Below are positions 1-7,800 of a stretch of 42,058 nt of DNA, one piece after another; position 1 is the first letter of the stretch; each line of letters starts with the position of its first letter. The notes beneath the pieces are model-generated. The model had not been told where the DNA came from and did not search any database. It saw only the letters and a program-made list of their open reading frames with translations. The stretch is from NCBI RefSeq assembly GCF_016583835.1, contig NZ_NRRW01000032.1, positions 1 to 42,058 on the forward strand, read 5' to 3'. The position numbers and the translations under genes are program-made. The DNA comes from Thiococcus pfennigii. GTDB lineage: Bacteria > Pseudomonadota > Gammaproteobacteria > Chromatiales > Chromatiaceae.

Positions 1-90
1 CCCCAAGGCGTCCTGCGCGGACGCGGGTTCCCCCGCCGCGAAGACCAACAGCGGCGCAACCAATAGGCCCGTTCTGGTCCAATGCGTCAT
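1..90 (-). CDS. Secreted protein, N-terminal end only (partial)
   Basis: The reading frame starts at the ATG on the complement of 88-90 and runs off the window edge. A clear GGAGGT ribosome binding site lies about 5 bases upstream. The 30 visible residues form a classic signal peptide: a short basic start (MTHWTRTG), a hydrophobic core (LLVAPLLLVFAA) and a likely cleavage site after ASA. The mature protein begins near QDALG and should be periplasmic or exported. It lies about 107 bases downstream of the DUF2333 gene on the same strand, so the two may be co-transcribed. Its function cannot be told from this fragment. Confidence 0.6.
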   Translation of the reverse strand, partial: MTHWTRTGLLVAPLLVFAAGEPASAQDALG

Positions 91-197
91 GGCGACCTCC
101 AGATTGAGAAACGGCATCCTAAGTGCCTTCTTTCGAGGCATCCAAGATGATGGCAGTTCGGGGGGTATCCATGCCCTCCGGGCGGGACTCATTTCTT

Positions 198-1277
198 CTA
201 GCCGCGCACCAGCAACTCACGCAGTTCGATGATCGCAGAGTTGGCGCGGGAGATGTAAGACGCCATGATCAACGAGTGATTGGCCATGGGTCCGAACCCG
301 GTACCGTTGAGTATCAGCAGGCTCCAGATCGTCTTCTGGGTATTCTCCAGCTCGCGAATGATCTGCTGCACGGAGACCGTGGCGTTCTTGTCCTCGAGCA
401 CCGAGGCGAAATCCACTTCGATGGCCTTCAGGCTATGCAGAAGCGCCCAGGTGTAGCCGCGCGCCTCGAAGAACACGTCGTCGATCTCCAACCAGGGCGT
501 CTTGGTCTCGATCAGCAACTTGTCAGAGACCGCCTGGGTCGATTTGACGGCACTCGGCTCGCCGGCGAGTGACGTATCGAGATGGGTCTGCCCTGGCGCG
601 TAAGACAGCCGCTGCGCCAAGCTGCCGAGGCGCTTTGCCACCACGCCCAGATAGATGGTCAGATTGTCCGCGCGGGCGAAGAACTGTCCGTCTTCGTCGT
701 TCGCGTCGTAGAGGCGCGCGAGATAGCGCTCTACCGCCTCGGCTCCGGTCCGATATTCCGACTCGGACGACGGGAGGATCCAGGATTGCGAATCGTAATT
801 GAACCGGGGTTCGGCGACTTGCAGGTCGGGATCTTCCACGGACTGCGTCTGTGCTCGGCTAAAGTCGTTGCGCAGCGCGCTGGCCAGGTCTCGCAACTCG
901 GTCAAGGCGCCGAACTCCCAGTTCGGCATATTGTCCACGTAAACCCCTGGTGGAAATATGTCATTTGTCAGGTAGCCGCCGGGCTTATCGAGCAAGGTCC
1001 TGACCTGCCCGATGGCCGTGGCCGTGGTCACCGTACCCGGCACAAGATTGGCTTCATCGTTGCCAACCAGTTCCAAGGCGTACTGCTTGACATCGAACTG
1101 GCCCGGCGTGCGTGACCAGATGATGCCGAGGACGATGACAATCACCAGATAGGTCCCCAGGAACAGGCCAGCCGTCCACCACAGGCCCTTCTCCCTCCAT
1201 GTGCGGGGGTGGTAGATCTCGACGACCTTGGCCACCGTCTTCTTCAGTGGTACCTTCGGTGCTAGTCCGGCGTCCAT
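198..1277 (-). CDS. DUF2333 family membrane-anchored protein
   Basis: This 359-residue protein resembles the DUF2333 family of proteobacterial envelope proteins, whose biochemical role is not known. A single membrane segment lies near residues 33-53 (WWTAGLFLGTYLVIVIVLG), after a short basic N terminus. The rest is a soluble, mostly helical domain, probably periplasmic. The C-terminal part contains the family-like stretch NGTGFGPMANHSLIMASYI. The start is supported by a strong AGGAGG site seven bases upstream. It follows the BON lipoprotein gene by 28 bases on the same strand, which suggests an operon and a shared role in envelope stress. The family assignment is by recall and the role is inference. 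Confidence 0.75.
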   Translation of the reverse strand: MDAGLAPKVPLKKTVAKVVEIYHPRTWREKGLWWTAGLFLGTYLVIVIVLGIIWSRTPGQFDVKQYALELVGNDEANLVPGTVTTATAIGQVRTLLDKPGGYLTNDIFPPGVYVDNMPNWEFGALTELRDLASALRNDFSRAQTQSVEDPDLQVAEPRFNYDSQSWILPSSESEYRTGAEAVERYLARLYDANDEDGQFFARADNLTIYLGVVAKRLGSLAQRLSYAPGQTHLDTSLAGEPSAVKSTQAVSDKLLIETKTPWLEIDDVFFEARGYTWALLHSLKAIEVDFASVLEDKNATVSVQQIIRELENTQKTIWSLLILNGTGFGPMANHSLIMASYISRANSAIIELRELLVRG

Positions 1278-1305
1278 CTTAGACCTCCTATCATGTAATC
1301 TGTTT

Positions 1306-1719
1306 CTATTCCGCGCCTGTCACGACGAGCGCGCTTTCGACGGACCTCACGCCCTCGATACCATTGGCTATCTCGATGCTTCTATCGATGCTCTCCTGCG
1401 AATCGATGACACCGCTGAGTTTCACGGCGCCATTCGTCGTGGTCACCTCGATCCGAAGTACCTCGAGCAAGGGGTCGGCGAGCATCCCGGCCTTGATCTT
1501 GGCCGTGATCATCGCATCGCTCATGTACTGACCTGTCCTTTCGGCCGCATCTCCAACCGACTCCTTTGCCGCTTCCATCTTCTCCCCGGTCTTCTCGGTC
1601 GCCTGATCGATGTCCTGGCCGGTCTCTTCGGCAGGCCCCTCTTGCTCGCAACCGACGGACCCGAATGCGAAGGCCAGCGCCAGAGAGGCGACAAGCGAGA
1701 ATCTAGTGTATGAATTCAT
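1306..1719 (-). CDS. BON-domain lipoprotein
   Basis: The protein has 137 residues. The N terminus is a lipoprotein signal: a hydrophobic stretch ending in GSVGC, so Cys24 is the probable lipidated residue. A charged, low-complexity linker follows (EETGQDIDQATEKTGEKMEAAKES). One BON domain fills residues 65-135, with the typical pattern of ITAKIKAGMLADP, then TTNGAVKLSGVIDS, then GVRSVESALVV. BON domains occur in OsmY-type periplasmic proteins and are thought to bind membranes or phospholipids. A second BON lipoprotein is encoded upstream at 1991-2320, and DUF2333 follows 28 bases downstream. An osmotic or envelope stress role is likely but inferred. Confidence 0.85.
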   Translation of the reverse strand: MNSYTRFSLVASLALAFAFGSVGCEQEGPAEETGQDIDQATEKTGEKMEAAKESVGDAAERTGQYMSDAMITAKIKAGMLADPLLEVLRIEVTTTNGAVKLSGVIDSQESIDRSIEIANGIEGVRSVESALVVTGAE

Positions 1720-1774
1720 GAGGTTGTTTCCTTGGTGGATTGAGGCGTCTGGCGAAGAACGGTTGCGGTAGCGG

Positions 1775-1933
1775 TTAGATCCTTCCCAATAGGAGAAGGA
1801 TCAGCAGGATCGCCACCGCCAGACCGATCGCGCCGCTGGGCGTATACCCCCAGGCCCGGCTATGCGGCCAGGTCGGTAGTACGCCAACCAGGATCAGAAT
1901 CAGAACGATCAGTAAGAGTGTGCCGAGTGACAT
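1775..1933 (-). CDS. DUF3309 family small hydrophobic protein
   Basis: This 52-residue gene starts at ATG (complement of 1931-1933) after a purine-rich GGGGG stretch and ends at TAA (1775-1777). It has two hydrophobic segments (residues 4-19, LGTLLLIVLILILVGV, and 34-50, GAIGLAVAILLILLLLG) separated by a polar turn containing PTWPHSRAWGY. The pattern LPTWPHSRxWGYxPSG is what I recall for DUF3309 mini-proteins of proteobacteria, which have no known function. It sits between the two BON lipoprotein genes on the same strand, so it probably belongs to the same stress-related group. Confidence 0.75.
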   Translation of the reverse strand: MSLGTLLLIVLILILVGVLPTWPHSRAWGYTPSGAIGLAVAILLILLLLGRI

Positions 1934-1990
1934 AGTCGTGCCCCCAACATCGACGCAAGATTCAAGAAGAATGTAGGCGCTGCTTGGCGC

Positions 1991-2320
1991 TCAGCTGCCA
2001 GCCTCCACGCGCAGGCTGTTCGATACGCTGCGCACACCATCGACCGACCGCGCGACCTTACCGGCTCGCGCCACCGCCTGTTGAGAATCGACGACGCCAC
2101 TCAGTTCGACAACACCATTGTAGGTCTCGATGCCGAGTTGCCTGACCGCGAGCGAGGCATCATTCACTATCGCCGCCCGCACGTTGATCTTGATGACGCT
2201 GTCATCGATATACCGGGCCGTAACCTGACGAGGCCCAGTAGACCCACAGCCCGCCAGCATGGCGACCAACGCGAGGCCTGGGACAAATCGGGCAGCCCAA
2301 GTCCGTGTTCCCTGCTGCAT
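1991..2320 (-). CDS. BON-domain lipoprotein, second copy
   Basis: I chose the internal ATG on the complement of 2318-2320, giving 109 residues, because a GGAGCGAG ribosome binding site precedes it and it places a lipoprotein signal at the N terminus (AMLAGC, lipidated Cys near residue 24). The longer frame reaching 2443 would bury this signal. One BON domain spans about residues 35-107, with DDSVIKINVRAAIVND, TYNGVVELSGVVDSQ and GVRSVSNSLRVE. It differs clearly from the other BON lipoprotein at 1306-1719, so the pair is an old duplication. An outer-membrane lipoprotein of osmotic or envelope stress defence is the likely role. Confidence 0.82.
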   Translation of the reverse strand: MQQGTRTWAARFVPGLALVAMLAGCGSTGPRQVTARYIDDSVIKINVRAAIVNDASLAVRQLGIETYNGVVELSGVVDSQQAVARAGKVARSVDGVRSVSNSLRVEAGS

Positions 2321-2417
2321 CGTCTCGCTCCGGATTCGCGGGATTCTCGGGCGATCACAGCGCCGTATTTCACGGGGGTGCTGCGATGCTCGGTCTTGCT
2401 TACTGGTGAATGGGGCG

Positions 2418-2443
2418 GTGCCGCCCGCTAGGCCGGGCGGCAC
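2418..2443 (-). terminator. GC-rich hairpin between csbD and BON gene
   Basis: GTGCCGCCCG (2418-2427) is perfectly complementary to CGGGCGGCAC (2434-2443) with a six-base loop. It lies 43 bases past the stop of the CsbD gene and upstream of the BON gene. There is no following T run, so it may be a Rho-dependent or attenuating structure, or a dispersed repeat. A hairpin with the same GTGCCGCC core occurs at 40171-40203. Confidence 0.4.
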
Positions 2444-2486
2444 GGCCCATGCGCCTCTATCTCAGGCCAAGCAACAGGGGATCCCG

Positions 2487-2714
2487 TTACTTGTGGGCTT
2501 CCTTCCAGTCCCGGGTGTCGTTGGTCTTCTCCCACTCCTGGAGCTGCTTTTCGGCCTCCTCCATCGCGATGCCGTACTTGGCCTGAATATGACCGAGGAG
2601 CTGATCCCGCTTACCGGCAATCTTGTCGAGCTCATCATCGGTCAAGCGACCCCAAGTCTCCTGGACCCTGCCCTGGACCTGCTTCCAGTTACCTTCCACC
2701 TGATTCCAGTTCAT
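2487..2714 (-). CDS. CsbD family stress protein
   Basis: This 75-residue soluble protein begins MNWNQVEGNWKQVQGRVQE, the family hallmark, and continues with WGRLTDDELDKIAGKRDQL and QAKYGIAMEEAEKQLQEWE. CsbD proteins are small, charged, helical proteins induced by general stress in many bacteria; the biochemical role is not known. An in-frame GTG lies nine bases upstream, but the ATG on the complement of 2712-2714 is preferred because GAAAGGTG sits at proper spacing and homologues start MNW. A second, diverged copy is directly upstream (2978-3235) with the same GAAAGGTG site, and the upstream regions of both copies are also related. Confidence 0.92.
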   Translation of the reverse strand: MNWNQVEGNWKQVQGRVQETWGRLTDDELDKIAGKRDQLLGHIQAKYGIAMEEAEKQLQEWEKTNDTRDWKEAHK

Positions 2715-2926
2715 CGTCTTCACCTTTCAGTTGCTAAGAGCCGTTGTCTTTAATCCGAGCGGCCGGCCCCTCTCGTCAGCTTGGTCGGTCACGTCCGAGA
2801 GAAATCGGGGCGCGAGGGCCTGTCTCACCTCATGCCGCGCTCCGCCCCTCACCCGATTCCGGGGGCACTCAGGCCAGACCGCCAGGCGGCGGCCCGGAGG
2901 AGGGAATGCGACATTGATATGGAGCC

Positions 2927-2950
2927 TACAACCGGGCGCCTTCTCGTTCC
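2927..2950 (-). promoter_or_regulatory. Candidate ECF-type promoter of csbD copy 1
   Basis: On the minus strand GGAAC is followed after exactly 16 bases by GTA, resembling extracytoplasmic sigma factor promoters. The second csbD copy has AGAAC-N16-GTA at the same relative place (3436-3459), and the flanking GCGAAC motif is kept in both. Conservation within a duplicated region could be simple descent, so support is modest. The predicted leader is about 200 bases. Confidence 0.3.
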
Positions 2951-2977
2951 GTTCGCTAACGTACATAGCGCAGAGTC

Positions 2978-3235
2978 TTATCGCATTGCCACCCCGCCTT
3001 GGCCCTGGTCTCCCAGTTTGTTCGATCCGGATACAGCTGGTCCGACCGGGAAGAAAGCCAGCACGATCCAATCGGCCTCGTCGTGTACGATGCCATATTT
3101 GGCCTGGATACGGCCGACGAGCACATCCCGCTTGCCGGCGACCTTATAGAACTCGTCAGCGGTCAAGCGGCCCCAGGCCTCCTCGACCTTGCCTTTGACC
3201 TGCCTCCAGTTACCCTCGACTCGATTCCAATTCAT
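2978..3235 (-). CDS. CsbD-like protein with altered C terminus
   Basis: The first 52 or so of 85 residues match the other CsbD protein closely (MNWNRVEGNWRQVKGKVEE, WGRLTADEFYKVAGKRDVL, RIQAKYGIVHDEA). After that the family pattern is lost: instead of the charged helix it reads DWIVLAFFPVGPAVSGSNKL and ends GGVAMR. No other frame restores a CsbD tail. The gene therefore looks like a duplicate whose 3' end was replaced at the duplication junction, since its last bases overlap the region homologous to the upstream part of copy 2. The start ATG has the same AAAGGTGG site as its paralogue. It may still fold, or may be decaying. Confidence 0.65.
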   Translation of the reverse strand: MNWNRVEGNWRQVKGKVEEAWGRLTADEFYKVAGKRDVLVGRIQAKYGIVHDEADWIVLAFFPVGPAVSGSNKLGDQGQGGVAMR

Positions 3236-3435
3236 CCTCGCCACCTTTCGGTTGATGGGAGCCGCGGGCCCTTTTCCGAGTCGCAGCACCCCTTTTTGCA
3301 AATCAGCCGTGCGCATCCGAGAGAGAGCGCGCCACGACAGCCGGCCTCGCCTGTATCGCACTCCGCGCCCCGCGCATACTCAGCGAGACCGCAAGGCGGA
3401 CGCCCCGGGGGCGGAATGTGACGATGTCGGGAGCG

Positions 3436-3459
3436 TACGACCAGATTCCTCCTCGTTCT
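3436..3459 (-). promoter_or_regulatory. Candidate ECF-type promoter of csbD copy 2
   Basis: AGAAC-N16-GTA on the minus strand is the counterpart of the element at 2927-2950, with the same 16-base spacing and the same preceding GCGAAC. It lies about 200 bases upstream of the second CsbD start. It is a weaker match to the GGAAC consensus than copy 1. Confidence 0.28.
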
Positions 3460-3962
3460 GTTCGCCAGCCGACATAGTCAAAGATTCTTCCCATCGCCGC
3501 CCGGCCTGCGCTCAGGGCTTATTCACAACAGCGACCACCGGTCGAACGCTCCGTCGACGGCCCACCGGGATGCACTGCGATTGCGTCAGGTTTTTCGCCA
3601 TACATCATCGAGACAGCGTACCTTGGCCGGTCTTATGAGCAAGGCCGGCGCCTAGGGAGTTCAATCTGACGGCTTTCACGCACTTTTCGGCCCCTCGATC
3701 TCTTGACGGAGAAATCATGCCATGAGATCGGCAAGACATTGACCTGTATAGCGAATCAGTCCGTGCAGGACCGGACGAAAACTGCATGAGCGAAACGAGG
3801 GTGAGACCAGCCAGATTGAACACCCTAGCCGGCGCCCAGCGCCCAGAACCGTCCGAGCTCGTCTCACTCGGCCTGAAGCCAGCCGCGCCGGGGGAGGAAG
3901 GTGCCAGGTATCCCTTTCCTAGGAACGGTGCAGAAACGACCGACACAAGCACGCGGAAGACA

Positions 3963-4090
3963 AGAAACTACGAAATGCGCGAAAGTCGCGAAAGCCGCGA
4001 AAGCCGCGAAAGCCGCGAAAGCCGCGAAAAACGGCGGATTCTCCGGCGTATCTTCTGCCTTTTCGTGTGTTTCGCGTGTTTCGTAGTTTA
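3963..4090. repeat. Hairpin repeat with CGCGAAAGC tandem core
   Basis: The ends are inverted copies: AAACTACGAAA (3965-3975) and TTTCGTAGTTT (4079-4089). Inside the left arm are six tandem 9-base units, CGCGAAAGT, four CGCGAAAGC and CGCGAAAAA (3978-4031). The right arm carries the complementary TTTTCGTGTGTTTCGCG (4060-4076). The whole can fold into a long imperfect hairpin. Non-coding elements built of CGCGAAA words are common in Chromatiaceae genomes as I recall, so this is probably a dispersed repeat whose left arm has expanded. Confidence 0.7.
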
Positions 4091-4313
4091 AAGGAAGATG
4101 CGCCGGTTGTTTTTGAATCGTCACCTAGGCTCCGGCCGAGGGCGCAGCAGCCCCTTTTTTCACCAGCGTAATCTATGTGCGGAACCGAACAGACGACGGA
4201 ATGACGCCACCCTAATCTGGATGCGCATTGAACGCCGGAGCTTACTGCGCCAAGACGTCCCCGGAAACGGGGTCGCGGCGCCGTCGCTACACATCTATCC
4301 AAGGAGTCGTGCC

Positions 4314-4502
4314 ATGCCGTTGATCAACCTGGTCGTTACCCTGGTCGTGGTTGGGGTCATTTTGTGGCTGATTAACAACTACATACCGATGGACGGGACG
4401 ATAAAGAAGATTCTGAATGTCGTCGTCATCATCGTCGTGATCCTTTGGCTGTTGTCTGCGTTCGGGATCCTGGGGGACATGTCCGCGGTGCGGGTTGAGT
4501 AG
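4314..4502 (+). CDS. Thivi_2564 family small membrane protein
   Basis: The protein has 62 residues from the ATG at 4314, with AAGGAG eight bases before it. Two membrane segments are separated by a short polar turn: LVVTLVVVGVILWLI near residues 6-20 and ILNVVVIIVVILWLL near 33-47, with the loop NNYIPMDGTIKK. This arrangement, with the YIPMDGxIKKILN motif, matches what I recall as the Thivi_2564 membrane protein family, named after a Thiocystis gene. No function is known. The next gene (4542) also encodes a tiny membrane protein and may be co-transcribed. Confidence 0.8.
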   Translation: MPLINLVVTLVVVGVILWLINNYIPMDGTIKKILNVVVIIVVILWLLSAFGILGDMSAVRVE

Positions 4503-4541
4503 CGGCCTAGATACCCGGGGCGCCTGCTGAAGGAAATCGAC

Positions 4542-4760
4542 ATGAATACACTCAAGATTGCCGGCGTTGCGCTTATCCTGGCCGGAGCACTGGGGTTGGG
4601 CTACGGCAGCTTCAGCTATACGAAGGGGACGGAGCAAGCCAAGATTGGACCGATCGAATTGACCCTTGAGGATCGAGAGACGGTGGTGGTGCCAATCTGG
4701 GCCGGCGTGGCCGCGATCTTGGCCGGGGCACTCCTGTTGTTCGTGCCCAAGAACAGCTGA
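4542..4760 (+). CDS. Small two-helix membrane protein
   Basis: This 72-residue protein starts at ATG after a good AAGGAAATCGAC ribosome binding region. It has two hydrophobic helices, residues 5-23 (KIAGVALILAGALGLGYGS) and 51-68 (PIWAGVAAILAGALLLFV), joined by a hydrophilic loop with GPIELTLEDRETVVVP. The architecture recurs in many proteobacterial genomes as a conserved hypothetical protein; I do not recognise a named function. It follows the Thivi_2564-type gene by 39 bases and ends 118 bases before the glucan synthase, so it may be the middle gene of a transcript. Confidence 0.7.
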   Translation: MNTLKIAGVALILAGALGLGYGSFSYTKGTEQAKIGPIELTLEDRETVVVPIWAGVAAILAGALLLFVPKNS

Positions 4761-4878
4761 CGCTGCCATTTTGCGAGGGCCATCTCGGGAGAGTAACGAG
4801 CACGACCGAGTCTCCATTGGCGCGTCAGGGGAAGGGGTGCTCCAGGTCTAGCGACAGAAACCTTGTCTGGTAAGCACT

Positions 4879-7800
4879 ATGCGCCTTCGCGAGGCATTAT
4901 TGGACCTCAGGGTGGACCTCTTCGGCTACCGCCCTTCGCGCCAGGACATCGGCGACGAGCCACCGCTTCGGGGCGAGCTGTTGAGCGCCGTCCAGATGGC
5001 GCAGTGGGGGCGAAGTCTGGCCAACTCCCACGTCCTGGCGACTGGACATGCAACGGATCGCCTGCTCAATCGGTTGACCGAGAATGAGCGGCTCCTGATC
5101 GGCGTCTCCCGGCTGTTGATGGAGGCCCTCGCCGAGGGCTACCGAATCGTGCCAGCCGGCGAGTGGCTGCTCGACAACTTCTATCTGATCGAAGAACAGA
5201 TCCGCACGGCCAAGCGGCACCTGCCCAAGGGCTACAGCCGCGCGCTACCGCGGCTGCGCGGCGGCCGGTCGGGCGGCTCAACACGCGCCTATGACATCGC
5301 CCGCGAGATCATCGCCCATGGCGATGGCCGGGTGGACGCAGAGAATCTCAGTCACTTCGTCGCGGCCTACCAGACGGTCGCGCCCCTGAAGCTGGGCGAG
5401 CTCTGGGCGATTCCGATCATGCTGCGATTGGCCTTGATCGAGAATCTACGGCGCGTCGCAGTGCGAGTCGCCGTCACTCGGAGCGACCAGGACCTGGCCG
5501 ATCGGTGGGCCGATGAAATGGCGGCGATGGTCGAGCGCGATCCGAAGAGCCTGATCCTGACGATCGCCGACATGGCCCGCTCGGGCCCGCCGATGTCGAG
5601 CTGCTTCGTCGCGGAGATGGCCCGCCGACTGCAGGGCCGTAGCCCGGCGTTGGCCCTGCCGCTGACTTGGATCGAACAGCAGCTTGCCGAAACGGGCGAG
5701 ACGATCGAGCAGCTGGTTCAGATGGAGAATCAGCAACAGGCCGCGGATCAGGTGTCCATCGGCAACAGCATCGGCAGTCTGCGCTTCCTGGGAGCGATGG
5801 ACTGGCGCGAGTTCGTCGAGACGATGAGCCTCGTCGAGGGGATCCTGCGCGAGGATCCCGACGGGGTCTATGGACGGATGGATTTCGCCACTCGCGACCG
5901 TTACCGCCACGTCGTGGAGAAGGTCGCCAGAAAGGGCCGCCGGTCCGAGACCGAGGTGGCCCGACACGCGCTCGAGCTGGCCCGAGCGGGGGCGCAGGAG
6001 GGCCTAGCGGATATCCAGGTGAACGCGAAGGACTCGGCCGATCCCGAACGCGCCAGCCATGTCGGGTTTTACCTGATCGATCGGGGTCACACGCTTCTGG
6101 AGCGCCGGGTCGCAGCCGGGTCCCCTGGGTCCGAGAGCGGTGCGCAGGCCGACATGCGTCGGCCGCTGGGGAGGCGGGTGCCCCAAGCGGCCCTGGGCGC
6201 GTATCTAGGCTCGATCGCCCTGCTGACGGGGCTCCTCACCTGGGGCCTGCTCGCCATGGCCCAGGCCGACGGCATGATGGGTTGGCCACTGGTGCCGCTG
6301 GGCGTCCTGGCTGCGTTGGGCACCAGTCATCTGGCGGTGGCACTGGTGAACTGGCTGGCGACGCTGCTGGCCAGGCCCCGACCGCTACCGCGCATGGACC
6401 TGGCCAACGGCATCCCACCGCAGGCGCGCACCCTGGTGGTGACACCAACCTTCCTCGTCAGCGCCCAGGGCGTCGAGGATCTGGTCGAGGCCCTCGAGGT
6501 GCGCTTCCTGGCCAATCGGGACGACAACCTGCACTTTGGCCTGCTGACCGATCTGCGCGACGCCCCGACGGAGACGCGCCCGGAAGACGCAGCACTGGAG
6601 CAGCTCGCCGCGCAACGGATCGCGGCCCTGAATGCCAAGTATCCCAGACGCGCCGGAGACACCTTCTTCCTGTTCCATCGCCCACGCCTGTGGAATGCGC
6701 AGGAGCGGATCTGGATGGGCTACGAGCGCAAGCGCGGCAAGCTCGCCGACCTGAACGCCCTGCTGCGCGGCGAGGCCGATGGGCGCTTCTCGCGGATCGT
6801 CGGCGACTCGGCCATCTTGATCGGCATCCGATACGTGATCACGCTGGATACCGACACCGACCTCCCGCGCGATGTGGCGAGGGAGTTGGTCGGCGCCATG
6901 ATCCACCCGCTCAATCAGGCACGCTACGATGCGGATCGGCAGCGGGTCGGCGCGGGCTACGGGATCCTCCAGCCCCGCGTCGCCGTGAGCCTGACCGGCG
7001 CAAACCGGTCGCGATATGCGCGGCTGTGCGGCAGCGACGCGGGCATCGATCCCTACACCCACGCCGTCTCGGACGTCTACCAGGATTGGTTCCAGGAAGG
7101 CTCCTTCATCGGCAAGGGGATCTACGACGTCGATGCCTTCGAACAGGCCCTCGGCGGGCGCTTCCCCGAGAACCGGATCCTCAGTCACGACCTGCTCGAG
7201 GGGTGCTATGCCCGTTCCGGGCTGCTGAGCGACGTGCAGCTCTACGAGGACCATCCCCCCTACTACAGCGCGGACGTGAGCCGACGTCACCGCTGGATTC
7301 GCGGGGATTGGCAGATCGCGCGGTGGCTGCTGCCCTGGGTCGCCGATCGCGACGGCGTCAAGCGCCGCAATCCGCTCTCGGGGCTGTCGCGCTGGAAGTT
7401 GGCCGACAACCTGCGGCGCAGCCTGGCACCGACGGCCTTGGTCCTGCTCTTCGTGCTGGGCTGGACGCTGCCGACATCGGCCTGGCTCTGGACCTTGGCC
7501 GTGCTGGGCATCGCCCTGGTCCCGGCATTGGCGACCGCGCTGCGAAATTCGTTGGACAAGCCCGGCGATATCGGCTGGCGTGCCCACCTCGTGGCGGCAG
7601 CCCGCGCGGCGGGCCAGCAGTTGGCGCACGCGCTCTTCACGCTCGCCTGTCTCCCGTACGAGGCATTCTTCAGCCTGGACGCGGTGCTGCGCACCCTGTG
7701 GCGGCTGCGGGTCTCCCATCGGCGCCTGCTCGAGTGGACCTGGTCGGGCGCCTTCGATCAGGGACGCGCGGACCTGGTCGGCTTCTACCGCATGATGCTC

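Larger units (their letters stand above)
2487..3510 (-). repeat. Tandem duplication of csbD with its upstream region
   Basis: Two units of about 500 bases lie head to tail: gene plus upstream DNA at 2487-2985 and again at 2978-3510. Besides the genes, matching blocks in the untranslated parts include CACCTTTC plus GTTG next to the start, GAGAGA in the middle, and TCGTTC-GTTCGC followed by GACATAG or TACATAG at the far end. Identity is partial, so the event is not recent. The junction falls at the aberrant 3' end of the second gene. Confidence 0.55.
3236..4313. other. Gene-free region between divergent clusters
   Basis: About 1.08 kb lies between the minus-strand stress cluster and the plus-strand glucan synthase cluster. 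I see no reading frame with protein-like composition; the open frames through 3970-4030 only translate the CGCGAAAGC repeat. The first 275 bases belong to the csbD duplication, a hairpin-forming repeat lies at 3963-4090, and the last 20 bases carry the AAGGAG site of the next gene. Promoters for the plus-strand genes are expected here but none is clear. Confidence 0.6.

Noticed and set aside
1991-2443. 150-residue version of the second BON protein
   Set aside because: It would put 41 unrelated residues before a clear lipoprotein signal and read through the hairpin at 2418-2443; the internal ATG has a good ribosome binding site.
3963-4090. CRISPR array
   Set aside because: The 9-base units abut directly without spacers, and no cas gene is present.
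3919-4302. Minus-strand frame with FRGFRGFRGFRGFRDF repeats
   Set aside because: The repeats are only a translation of the CGCGAAAGC tandem DNA; there is no ribosome binding site and no family resemblance.
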